Assembly: GCA_023429995.1 (NCBI GenBank) | Contig: JAEZCE010000001.1 | Coordinates: 6,641 to 70,640, forward strand | Length of the DNA stretch: 64,000 bases | DNA from: Bacillota bacterium | GTDB lineage: Bacteria > Bacillota > UBA4882 > UBA8346 | Direction: 5' to 3' | Shown here: positions 41,744 through 49,499 of the stretch, piece by piece | Layout: each line of letters begins with the position of its first letter | How positions within the stretch are numbered: the stretch's first letter is position 1 | The notes under the pieces: model-generated | Database searches by the model: none | What the model was told of the DNA's origin: nothing | Seen by the model: only the letters and a program-made list of their open reading frames with translations | Program-made: the position numbers and the translations under genes

Positions 41744-41953
41744 CTAATCCTTTAATCTGTTTAATCCTGGTCCATCTTGGTCGTTCATCCTGGCCTGGCG
41801 CTGGTTGATCAGTTTATCCAGCTCGATGCTGTAGGCGAGGACGGTGGAGTCGATGCGGCAACCTTGGGCGGTGTAGACTTCGTAGAGTTTTTTCCGTCCG
41901 GCAGCGATTTTTTGTTCCAGGGATTCGATTGTTTCGGGAGTTCGTTTGGACAT
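41744..41953 (-). CDS. Spo0E-like aspartyl-phosphate phosphatase, second copy
   Basis: A 69-aa helical-hairpin protein. ESLEQKIAAGRKKLYEVYTA forms helix 1, and AYSIELDKLINQRQ carries the Spo0E signature (SxELDxLI). It is a close paralogue of the protein at 16408-16602 and lies two genes from SpoVT. The expected role is dephosphorylation of Spo0A-P. Confidence 0.82.
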   Translation of the reverse strand: MSKRTPETIESLEQKIAAGRKKLYEVYTAQGCRIDSTVLAYSIELDKLINQRQARMNDQDGPGLNRLKD

Positions 41954-42186
41954 GGACGCCTTTTCTATGGGTTACTCGTTCCTGGGTGCTGGTTAAAGTT
42001 ATTGGTTACTCGTTATTAGTTGTTTGTTGTGGGCATCATGAACGGTTTATGGATTCTTCGTCGCTGGTAAATGGTGAGACAAGATGAAGGGTTAAAAATC
42101 GCGGGGGTGGAAAACCAGGATTTGTTAATGGTCAAAAGCCTATTGACCCGAATATAGGATGTACGTCTACCCTCATAAGGTGCTTA

Positions 42187-42744
42187 TCAGCATTCAATTT
42201 GTTTGGCTAAAAATCCGGCCGTTGTTGCCGCAATCTTGGCTTCCATATTTCCCATGATCACTCCGGCCTCTTTGCAGCCTAAAATAACCGCTCCAATCAG
42301 CTCATCTCTGGCTATAACCGGCGCTATGACTTGAGCGGTAAACTTTTCTTCCCCTCCCTTTTCGCAGATAGGATAACACTCACTAAGCTCCCCCGGTTTG
42401 GGCATTATCGTGACTTGACGCTCTTCTATCACCTTTTGCACAGGTTCTGAAATGAGTTTACCAAAAAAATCATCTTTAGGGGCTCCCGCTACCGCAATGA
42501 CCATGTCCCGGTTGGTGACAAGCGATATAAAACCTATCGACTCATAGAGAGCTTCCACATAGATTTCCGCAATTTCGATCAAATCGACAAAAGGTGAATA
42601 TTTCTTAAGAATAACCTCTTCTTCCCCATTAACAAAAATCTCGATCGGATCCCCGTTTTTAATCTTTAATGTTTTACGAATATCACTCGGAAGAACCAAC
42701 CGGCCGATTTCATCAACCCGCCGAATCATTCCAGTGGCTCTCAT
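42187..42744 (-). CDS. spoVT: Stage V sporulation protein T
   Basis: A 185-aa forespore regulator. The N-terminal AbrB-type swapped-hairpin domain reads MRATGMIRRVDEIGRLVLPS then DIRKTLKIKNGDPIEIFV. The C-terminal GAF-like domain has FISLVTNRDMVIAVAG and GAVILGCKEAGVIMG. ATG 42744 has GAGGAG upstream at 9-nt spacing; the frame open to 42807 adds a non-family extension. SpoVT is a strong marker of endospore formation. Its upstream region resembles that of the third porin gene. Confidence 0.93.
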   Translation of the reverse strand: MRATGMIRRVDEIGRLVLPSDIRKTLKIKNGDPIEIFVNGEEEVILKKYSPFVDLIEIAEIYVEALYESIGFISLVTNRDMVIAVAGAPKDDFFGKLISEPVQKVIEERQVTIMPKPGELSECYPICEKGGEEKFTAQVIAPVIARDELIGAVILGCKEAGVIMGNMEAKIAATTAGFLAKQIEC

Positions 42745-42834
42745 TTCGGTCAACTCCTCATGAATATCAAAATATACTGATTCTTTCAAGTCCAAATTTA
42801 CCGGCATTCTTTAAGTATATTGTTTTTTATTGTA

Positions 42835-42950
42835 GTGTGATAATGTGTACGATGAGTGTAGATTCGGTGTTAATCCATTGTCGATTCAGTGTATATTTTG
42901 TTGCAAAAAATATTTATTCAGTTAATATTTTATGTAAACCTAGGAGTTTT
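42835..42950 (-). promoter_or_regulatory. spoVT upstream region similar to that of porin 3
   Basis: On the minus strand it contains TTTACATAAAATATTAACTG, an A/T-rich block, GCAACAAAATATAC and CACTGAATC. The same order of blocks occurs at about 44215-44315 upstream of the third porin gene. Confidence 0.4.
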
Positions 42951-42995
42951 CATGTCGCCCTCATCCTGTAAGCTCTTTTAAACCCCACAAAAAAA

Positions 42996-43015
42996 GCGGG
43001 AGATCGCTCTCCCGC
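42996..43015 (-). terminator. Terminator of the third porin-like gene
   Basis: GCGGGAG and CTCCCGC pair, followed by TTTTTTTGTGGGG on the minus strand. Confidence 0.82.
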
Positions 43016-43034
43016 TTCTGTGGATGAATTAATC

Positions 43035-43946
43035 TTAAAATACTAAGACCGCTTTGATTTGATCGGTTGTAACATCAGCGCTGTCGTCATAAGCATGTGT
43101 TAAACGATAGGTGATCCCGTTAGCAGCATTGTAATAAACTTGTACACCGTAATCGCTACCATTAGTACTATCATCGCCATAACCATATTCAGCGCGGACA
43201 ACCCAAGGACCACCGGTGACTTTAGCGCCAAATACGCCGTATGTATCATCGGATGCAGCGCCCACACCATAGGTGGTATAGAATTTCACGCTTTCTACAG
43301 GAGCAAAATACAGGTTAGCTGTGTAACCGGTATCATATCCCTCAGTATCAATTGCGGTATCGACAAAATTACCCTCGATGCCGACTTTCTCGTTGCCGTA
43401 ACCGAGGGTTACGACATAAGCGCCGTCGCCTACGCCTTCTTCATCATCGCATTCATTCGCAGAATACCACAAACCGCCATAGAAGTTTTCAACTTTGAAA
43501 GTATAATCAATGGCAACATCGGAATTGATATCACCAAATGCGCCGGAAACGATGTCGCGCTCGCCGTCGGTGTCCAGATCCCAATAACCGAGTTTGATGT
43601 TACCCCAAGTATTGGCAATGTTGATCCAATACTCATCGGCATAGACGTCTTTGTTCAGTGAGCTGACATCACTATAGGTATCGTCGCCATTTTCCGTCGT
43701 TTTAGAAGTAGTTACCGTATCATGTCCAAGATCGGCCCGGAATACAACTTTTCCGGAAACGGAGTCATTGATATTACCCTCGACACCGGCATAGATTTCA
43801 AACTCATCATAATCATCTACGCCATCCTCGTCACTGGTGTTGTACTTCAACTGTACTTGACCGGTAGCTTTCACTTCGGCCACGGAAACGGCTGCGAAAG
43901 CGAAAACCATTACTACGCTTAAAGCAATAACCAATAATTTTTTCAT
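43035..43946 (-). CDS. Porin-like outer-membrane beta-barrel protein 3
   Basis: A 303-aa paralogue with signal peptide MKKLLVIALSVVMVFAFAAV, cut near VAEV. Strands such as GQVQLKYNTSDED, NIKLGYWDLDTDGE and WVVRAEYGYGDDS alternate with Asp-rich turns. It ends TTDQIKAVLVF with C-terminal Phe. It is more divergent than copies 1 and 2, and its leader element is less conserved. An outer-membrane pore role is inferred. Confidence 0.78.
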   Translation of the reverse strand: MKKLLVIALSVVMVFAFAAVSVAEVKATGQVQLKYNTSDEDGVDDYDEFEIYAGVEGNINDSVSGKVVFRADLGHDTVTTSKTTENGDDTYSDVSSLNKDVYADEYWINIANTWGNIKLGYWDLDTDGERDIVSGAFGDINSDVAIDYTFKVENFYGGLWYSANECDDEEGVGDGAYVVTLGYGNEKVGIEGNFVDTAIDTEGYDTGYTANLYFAPVESVKFYTTYGVGAASDDTYGVFGAKVTGGPWVVRAEYGYGDDSTNGSDYGVQVYYNAANGITYRLTHAYDDSADVTTDQIKAVLVF

Positions 43947-44024
43947 AAGAACTTTCCTCCTTATTTCGTTTTATTCCTCAATGCTGGTAAACTTCATACC
44001 TACCCCTTGCAACGTTCTCCACAT

Positions 44025-44095
44025 TCCCCCTTTTGATATATAACCTCATCCGGCGCCGCATCTGAGGGTTCCTTGGTTGTCCTCAGCGAGTCCGG
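44025..44095 (-). promoter_or_regulatory. Shared porin leader element, copy 3 (divergent)
   Basis: On the minus strand: TCCGG, TGAGGACAACCAAGGAACCC, GCCGGATGAGG and TATATATCAAAAGGGGG. The order matches copies 1 and 2 with small spacing changes. Confidence 0.42.
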
Positions 44096-44214
44096 AAATT
44101 TAATATTCAAACATTGGAATGTAAAAACTAATAAAATATAGATGAGTATGGCTTCTTTAAGGAAGCTTATTGATTAAAATTTAATAACGATTTCCGTTAC
44201 ATTGTTGCGTATTT

Positions 44215-44315
44215 TCAGTGTCTTTCATTGTAGTATGCCAATATGGACATTCAGTGTCCGTTTTGCGTATATTGCATAGCGAAAAATAATTTTTTAGTTA
44301 ACGCTTTATGTTAAC
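44215..44315 (-). promoter_or_regulatory. porin 3 upstream region similar to that of spoVT
   Basis: Minus-strand blocks GTTAACATAAAGCGTTAAC, TTTTTCGCTATGCAATATAC and the palindrome GGACACTGAATGTCC resemble the spoVT upstream region at 42835-42950. Confidence 0.4.
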
Positions 44316-44348
44316 TGGAAATTCCAGTTCTTTCCCGCTAAAATAAAC

Positions 44349-44381
44349 AACGACCTTCCAAAATCCCTCGGAAGGTCGTTG
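44349..44381 (-). terminator. Terminator of the ankyrin-OmpA gene
   Basis: An 11-bp stem AACGACCTTCC / GGAAGGTCGTT; TGTTTATTTTAG follows on the minus strand. Confidence 0.8.
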
Positions 44382-44433
44382 TTTGCTAACAGCTTAAATC
44401 GAACCCTTGCTCTTTACAATCGAAAATTGTTAC

Positions 44434-45384
44434 TTATTTTATGGTTTCATGGATAACTTGTTCTTTCGTCAGCACCGTATCCCATACTAAAATATCCACC
44501 CGCCGGTTATAACTCCTGGAATCCTCGTCATGACCTTTTCTTACAGGATAATCCTTACCAAACCCGTAAACAACAAACCTTTCGGGAGCAATGCCCTGAG
44601 CAATCAAATATTTTTGAATGGCCTCGGCGCGCTGCTTCGATAATACCCTGTTATATTCCCCAGTGCCACGCTCATCGGCATGACCGCTGAGAATAACCTC
44701 CATCTTCGGATTATCTTTTAAAATTGCAATATTCTCCGTCAACGTCCCGGTTTGGTCGGCTCGAAGGGCCGTCTTATCAAAATCGAAGAACACCGATGCT
44801 AACTGCCTATTAGCCCCCGCTACCGGCGCAGCAGAGGATTCCGGGGTTGAAGTTTTTTCCTGGGTTTCATTAGGAGTCTCCGCTGCAGCCGGCGTTGCAG
44901 TGGGGGTTATTGTTTCTACGGGTGTTGCAATCGGAGCCGGTTTCCCCCAATTGCTTAAAAATTCAACCATGGCGGTTTGGTTCTTTTCCTGGGCGATTTG
45001 TAGGGCAGTCTTGCCATTGTTATCGACGGCATTGAGATCAGCCCCTTTCTCCAAGAGAAGCCTGGCCATTTCAATATTGCCTTTTTCTGCAGCATACATG
45101 AGAGGGGTTTTTCCATCGTTATCTTTGGCATTGACATCCGCTCCCCTGTCAATCAATAACTTGGCAATATCGGTATGGCCAAGATATGCCGCCAACATTA
45201 AAACGGATTTTCCATCATCGGCTTTTAAATCGGGACTCAATCCTTGATCCAGATATCCTTGTACTTTCGCGGTATCACCCTTTGTAACCGCCTCAACCAT
45301 TGCTTTCTCATTGTTGGAGCAACCCGCCAGAAAAACCAATAATAAAGCCATCAATACCACGGTTAGCTTGGTAAACCATTTCAT
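44434..45384 (-). CDS. Ankyrin-repeat OmpA/Pal-like lipoprotein
   Basis: A 316-aa envelope lipoprotein. The lipobox LLLVFLAGCSN gives a lipidated Cys near residue 21. About three ankyrin repeats follow (DGKSVLMLAAYLGHTDIAKL and DGKTPLMYAAEKGNIEMARL), then a Pro/Thr/Ala linker. The OmpA C-terminal peptidoglycan-binding domain has VFFDFDKTALRADQ, LSGHADERGTGEYNRVLSKQ and NRRVDILV. This is Pal architecture with ankyrin repeats added. ATG 45384 with GGAG upstream is preferred over 45408. It is probably anchored to the outer membrane and tethers it to the wall. Its promoter is a near-duplicate of the one before the small secreted gene at 48761. Confidence 0.88.
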   Translation of the reverse strand: MKWFTKLTVVLMALLLVFLAGCSNNEKAMVEAVTKGDTAKVQGYLDQGLSPDLKADDGKSVLMLAAYLGHTDIAKLLIDRGADVNAKDNDGKTPLMYAAEKGNIEMARLLLEKGADLNAVDNNGKTALQIAQEKNQTAMVEFLSNWGKPAPIATPVETITPTATPAAAETPNETQEKTSTPESSAAPVAGANRQLASVFFDFDKTALRADQTGTLTENIAILKDNPKMEVILSGHADERGTGEYNRVLSKQRAEAIQKYLIAQGIAPERFVVYGFGKDYPVRKGHDEDSRSYNRRVDILVWDTVLTKEQVIHETIK

Positions 45385-45519
45385 AACCACTCCGCCACCT
45401 TTCCACAAGATCGAATTTTTTCATTCCATTTTTAGTCATTGTATTAAACTACCATTTGCTTCATTAAGCTATGATCGAATGTTCCAAACGTATATCCTCT
45501 TGACTGCAATCATCCCTCC

Positions 45520-45612
45520 TTATCGATATTCATTATAAAGGGGACATATTGCCGGACAATGACTAAACTTTGAAAATTTATTTCGGAAATATTGCCGAAT
45601 GTTACAAGAGGG
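45520..45612 (-). promoter_or_regulatory. Promoter region of the ankyrin-OmpA gene
   Basis: The minus strand contains TTGTAACATTCGG, TTTCCGAAATAAATTTTCAA, AATATGTCCCC and -10-like TTTATAATGAATA, then AAGGAGGGATG. About three quarters of the bases match the region at 48840-48960. Confidence 0.6.
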
Positions 45613-45663
45613 TAAAGCGCAGTTGATTACGGTGATAAAGGGGAGGGTAGCTTGAAATCAAAA

Positions 45664-47421
45664 TCAGCCGGGCGGATTAAAGGAGGGAAAACTTATGGTA
45701 AAGGTAGTACCCTTACCCAACTGGCTTTCAACCGTAATGGCGCCGCCTTGTAACTGGACCAGTTTTTTTACAATCACCAACCCAAGACCACTGCTTCCTT
45801 TTTCCTGCAGGCGGTTACGGTTTTGATTCTTGCCCCGGTAAAACCGGTCCCAAATCCGCGGCAAGTCCTCCTCGGCAATGCCAATTCCATTATCTTGAAT
45901 TGTCAGAACCACTTCGTCTTTACACTGATGACCATCTACGATCACTTTGATGCTCCCGTTCTCTGTAGCCTTAATCGCATTCTTGAGAAGGTTTCGGATA
46001 ATTTGTTCCATCCGGTCAACATCGCCGATTACGATGGCCTTGTCCGTTTTCTTATCCAATAGAAGCAAAGTATTCCTGCTCAGCGCTTCCGCCTCGAACG
46101 AGGTCATTACATTTTGGGTTAGGATCATCATATCCAGCGGTTGCTTTTCGATAGTCAGATTACCGCTTTCCAGCCTGCCCAATACCAGCATGTCATCGAC
46201 CAGCCTCGCGATATGAACCGTTTGAGCGTAGATCGTATCCAAATATCTTTCAAGCAAAGCTTGGTCTTGCACCATTCCATCGCGGATGGCCTCAACAAAG
46301 CCCTGAACGGATGTTAACGGGGTCCGTAACTCATGAGACACCTCCATAAATAACCGGGCCCGTTCTTCTTCCATTCTACAGTTTTCGGTCTTTATCTTTT
46401 GCAATTCCGCCGCTAATATATTAAACCGGCCGGCAAGAATATTCATTTCATCCAAGGATTGCTCTTCAACCTTTATAGAATTAAGCCCTCCGCTAATTTC
46501 CGATAGATCGGCGGCCAAACGGGAAATGGGCCTGGAAATATCCATGGACAAGTGAATGGAGGTAAAGATAACAACGATCAGTAAAATGATTCCCCCAATC
46601 ACGATCGCTAAATACATTCTGTTTAAAGCAAAGTCAAGCTTGGGAGGATTCATTTCAAGCACGACACCGTTTTCTACGGTATTATCTTCGTTCCACAGGG
46701 GAATCATCGCAATGAAAGTCCTCCTTCCGCTCTGCCGGTCCACGGATCGAGTGATTGCGATTTCACCTTTGCCGAGCAGTTCGACGAATTTCCTCTCCAC
46801 CGCGCCCCCTGACGCTGCATTGTGCTCTCCATAGGCGTCCACGATATTTCCTGTCTTGTTAAAAACCGTAACCTTCCTGGCGCTAAAAAGATCGGCCAAA
46901 AATTTTAACAGGCTCTGCTTGCCCCGGTTTTGATTGCTTCTCTGATAAGCCTGGAATCTTTGATAGGCCGCTTTGGCATTTTCATAGTCTACTTTACTGA
47001 TAACCCCAGCCTTAAACAGACTTTGGACTTTTTCCCAATCTTTTGGCGCGGACTGCGTATTTTTCCTAGCCTGTTCGAAATTATCCAACGACCCCACAGG
47101 GGCCGTAAGAGTCGGAAGCGCCGGAAGCGCCGCAGGCGCTTCCTTTACCTTTATCCGAAGCAAGACGAAATTAACCAGGTTGGCCTTGCGTAACAACTCT
47201 TGCTGAAACTGATTATAAATTACCTGTTTCATGGCAAAACTGGAAAACACCAAGATGGCAATGAAACTGAAAACAAAAACCGTCATATTGGAAAACAATA
47301 TTTTGGTATAAATATTCTTATGGAACGGCTTTGGCAAGAAACTTCTGATAACCGGCCAAAATCTTTGGGTACCGGCTTTCCCGTAGCGCCTTTTCTTATT
47401 CTGAAGGATATGGATATTCAT
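45664..47421 (-). CDS. Sensor histidine kinase
   Basis: A 585-aa membrane kinase. TM1 is at about residues 43-68 and TM2 at about 270-292, with a roughly 200-residue extracytoplasmic sensor between. HAMP follows (ISRPISRLAADLSEISGG). HisKA contains the phosphorylated His in EVSHELRTPLTSVQGFVEAI. HATPase_c has LLKNAIKATENG, DNGIGIAEEDLPRIWDRFYR and SSGLGLVIVKKLV. The start overlaps the response-regulator stop by 4 nt. The sensor carries a segment like adaptor-protein hairpins (LFKAGVISKVDYENAKAAY). It is the likely sensor for envelope stress. Confidence 0.93.
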   Translation of the reverse strand: MNIHILQNKKRRYGKAGTQRFWPVIRSFLPKPFHKNIYTKILFSNMTVFVFSFIAILVFSSFAMKQVIYNQFQQELLRKANLVNFVLLRIKVKEAPAALPALPTLTAPVGSLDNFEQARKNTQSAPKDWEKVQSLFKAGVISKVDYENAKAAYQRFQAYQRSNQNRGKQSLLKFLADLFSARKVTVFNKTGNIVDAYGEHNAASGGAVERKFVELLGKGEIAITRSVDRQSGRRTFIAMIPLWNEDNTVENGVVLEMNPPKLDFALNRMYLAIVIGGIILLIVVIFTSIHLSMDISRPISRLAADLSEISGGLNSIKVEEQSLDEMNILAGRFNILAAELQKIKTENCRMEEERARLFMEVSHELRTPLTSVQGFVEAIRDGMVQDQALLERYLDTIYAQTVHIARLVDDMLVLGRLESGNLTIEKQPLDMMILTQNVMTSFEAEALSRNTLLLLDKKTDKAIVIGDVDRMEQIIRNLLKNAIKATENGSIKVIVDGHQCKDEVVLTIQDNGIGIAEEDLPRIWDRFYRGKNQNRNRLQEKGSSGLGLVIVKKLVQLQGGAITVESQLGKGTTFTISFPSFNPPG

Positions 47422-48137
47422 GGCTGCGTAGTTTTTCCCTCCTTAACGGGAGGCGTAAACTGGTATCCCACACCCCAAATCGTTGTCAAGTATTCATAGG
47501 ACAAGGGTTCCAACTTTTTCCTCAACCGGCGGATGTGGACGTCCACTGTCCGTTGATCTCCAAAATAATCGTATCCCCAGACTATTCTCAACAATACATC
47601 CCGGGTTAAAATCCGTCGCGGATTTTGCGCCAAGTGGTAAAGCAAATCAAATTCCCTGGGGGTAACTTTGATATCTTCGCCATTCACCAAAACTCTCCGG
47701 CTATCAGCCTGAATATCCAGGCCCGGGTATTTCAGTTGCCAGTTCATACTCATTTCGTTGTCCACGATTTGGGTTCGGCGCAGCACCGCCTTGATTCTGG
47801 CCATCAATTCCCTGGGGCTGAAAGGTTTGGAAACGTAGTCATCGGCCCCCATTTCCAATCCTAAAACCCGGTCCGCCTCTTCCCCCTTGGCCGTGAGCAT
47901 GATGATGGGAACCATTCGCACCGCCCGCAAATCACGGCACAGGGCAAGCCCGTCCTTACCCGGAAGCATAATATCCAAGATGACGACATCCGGATTCTCC
48001 CGTTCAAATACGGGGAGGGTCAGATCGCCATCAAGGACCCCGATTACCTGGAAGCCTTCCCTTTCGCCGTATAACTTGACCAATTCCAATATGTTTTGGT
48101 CATCATCAATTACCAAAACTTTGCCCAAATCCGGCAT
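47418..48137 (-). CDS. OmpR/PhoB-family response regulator
   Basis: A 239-aa regulator. The receiver domain has acidic pocket DDD near residue 12, phosphorylated Asp in VVILDIMLPGKDGLAL and a conserved Lys in GADDYVSKPFSPRE. The C-terminal winged helix has VTPREFDLLYHLAQNPRRIL and RTVDVHIRRLRKKL. ATG 48137 has GGGGAG at 7-nt spacing and is preferred over 48152. It is translationally coupled to the kinase. The duplicate promoters of the two flanking envelope genes are candidate targets. Confidence 0.93.
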   Translation of the reverse strand: MPDLGKVLVIDDDQNILELVKLYGEREGFQVIGVLDGDLTLPVFERENPDVVILDIMLPGKDGLALCRDLRAVRMVPIIMLTAKGEEADRVLGLEMGADDYVSKPFSPRELMARIKAVLRRTQIVDNEMSMNWQLKYPGLDIQADSRRVLVNGEDIKVTPREFDLLYHLAQNPRRILTRDVLLRIVWGYDYFGDQRTVDVHIRRLRKKLEPLSYEYLTTIWGVGYQFTPPVKEGKTTQP

Positions 48138-48346
48138 ATTTTTTCTCCCCAACGATAACGTTTTCTAACGTAACCTTCTATACCTTACCATTCGCTTTCT
48201 TACTGGCGCTTTTCTTCAACGCAAGTCAACCCACTGCTGCTTATGATAATTATAGATAAAATTAAGGAAAAAAGCAACGAAGGCCTTCGCCCAACAACCC
48301 TGCCAAAGCTAGTCGAGGGTATCGTAAACAATCGGACAGTGAAAAT

Positions 48347-48377
48347 GAGCTAAGAACAGTTTCCTCTTAGCTCATTC
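48347..48377 (-). terminator. Terminator of the small secreted gene
   Basis: AGCTAAGA and TCTTAGCT pair around ACAGTTTCC; CATTTTCAC follows on the minus strand. The U tract is moderate. Confidence 0.6.
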
Positions 48378-48425
48378 GTCTTTCAGCGATCCCTAATGGA
48401 TCCGATTTTTCGAAAATCTTTTGTC

Positions 48426-48761
48426 CTATTCCTTGATGCTGATACTGGTCGCGGTTTTTGTAGTTACCTGATACTCTACCTCTACGTTTGAACCAATTTT
48501 AGCAGTCAGTTGCGTAATATTTGAGAGCGTCCCGTTGATTTGAATCTTGCTCTCCCCGGTAAGGCTCAGTACCAATTCGCCATCATTCGCAGTAGCTACC
48601 GTAATGGTATTGGCATTACCATCAACCGCTTTTAAGGCGCCGCCGGCTACAGCGGTATCTGCTTGTCCGGCTTCCGTCTGGCCCATGACCGAACCGCTCA
48701 GTAAAGTTGCCCCCAACACGAAGACAGTCAACATCACCATAAACTTTTTATTTTTCCTCAT
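48426..48761 (-). CDS. Small secreted beta-rich protein (DUF5666-like)
   Basis: A 111-aa exported protein with signal peptide (MRKNKKFMVMLTVFVLGATL, cut near MGQ). The rest is Thr/Val-rich strand sequence: GGALKAVDGNANTITVATAN, LVLSLTGESKIQINGTLSNI and VEVEYQVTTKTATSISIKE. It resembles small OB-fold proteins of the DUF5666 type. It is a single gene whose promoter is nearly duplicated upstream of the ankyrin-OmpA gene. The function is unknown. Confidence 0.7.
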   Translation of the reverse strand: MRKNKKFMVMLTVFVLGATLLSGSVMGQTEAGQADTAVAGGALKAVDGNANTITVATANDGELVLSLTGESKIQINGTLSNITQLTAKIGSNVEVEYQVTTKTATSISIKE

Positions 48762-48839
48762 TTTTATTCCGCCTCTCTAAATTTCAATTTTATTCATGAT
48801 ATCAATCCGATTTTAAAATATTTGCAACGTTGGATAGGC

Positions 48840-48960
48840 TTTAGGAGAATATCCCTCCTTCCGTTATTCATTATAAGGAGCACATATTTCCTGGCAGTTT
48901 CCAAATTTTGAAAAGTTATTTCGAAAATATTTCTAATTATTACAGAAAAAAAGAACTGAC
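48840..48960 (-). promoter_or_regulatory. Promoter region of the small secreted gene
   Basis: The minus strand contains CTGTAATAATTAG, TTTTCGAAATAACTTTTCAA, AATATGTGCTC and TTATAATGAATAACGG, then AAGGAGGGATA, in the same order and spacing as 45520-45612. It implies a common activator, most simply the response regulator encoded between the two genes. Confidence 0.58.
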
Positions 48961-48992
48961 ATATACAGGATACACGCACAGTGTTTCATGTA

Positions 48993-49436
48993 TCAATCCG
49001 ATGGTATATTTCTTTTAAATTCTTCGGTGATACCATGGCTGTTATCAGTCAGCACATTTTTTAACATTGTCTTCATCATCTCCAGCGGCGTAGACTCATC
49101 CGTTCCCATTACCACTTCCACGTCGGGGTAAGTTGCATTCATGATACTTTTGTACTTTTGAGCGAATGGACATAGTTTAACCATGCAGCTTGAAAAATGA
49201 ATGATATCCGCTTTACTGAGCTCGACCAGGGGTTTTACTTTACTTAAAATCTTTTCCTGAGCGTACAGTGTCGGGCAACCGGCGCAAGTGCTGAAACCTA
49301 CGATTTGCAATTCTTGATCTTCCTTATAACGATCAAACATTCCCTTGCGATTATTGAATGCTTTGAAACAGCCTACCGCTGGACAACTAAGTTCATTCTT
49401 TACATTGGCGCAACTGATGATTGCTATTTTAGCCAT
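48993..49436 (-). CDS. CGGC-domain protein
   Basis: A 147-aa Cys-rich protein of the CGGC family: MAKIAIISCANVKNELSCPA at the start, FSTCAGCPT in the middle and IHFSSCMVKLCPF later. These conserved cysteines probably bind metal or an Fe-S cluster; the function is unknown. ATG 49436 has GGAGG 8 nt upstream. It follows an MBL hydrolase gene by 63 nt and belongs to an ArsR-associated cluster, suggesting a role in metal or redox stress. Confidence 0.8.
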   Translation of the reverse strand: MAKIAIISCANVKNELSCPAVGCFKAFNNRKGMFDRYKEDQELQIVGFSTCAGCPTLYAQEKILSKVKPLVELSKADIIHFSSCMVKLCPFAQKYKSIMNATYPDVEVVMGTDESTPLEMMKTMLKNVLTDNSHGITEEFKRNIPSD

Positions 49437-49499
49437 AAATTGTTCCTCCATTTTTACATTTGATAATTTCGATGACATATTTGCCAAAGATTTATTCCA

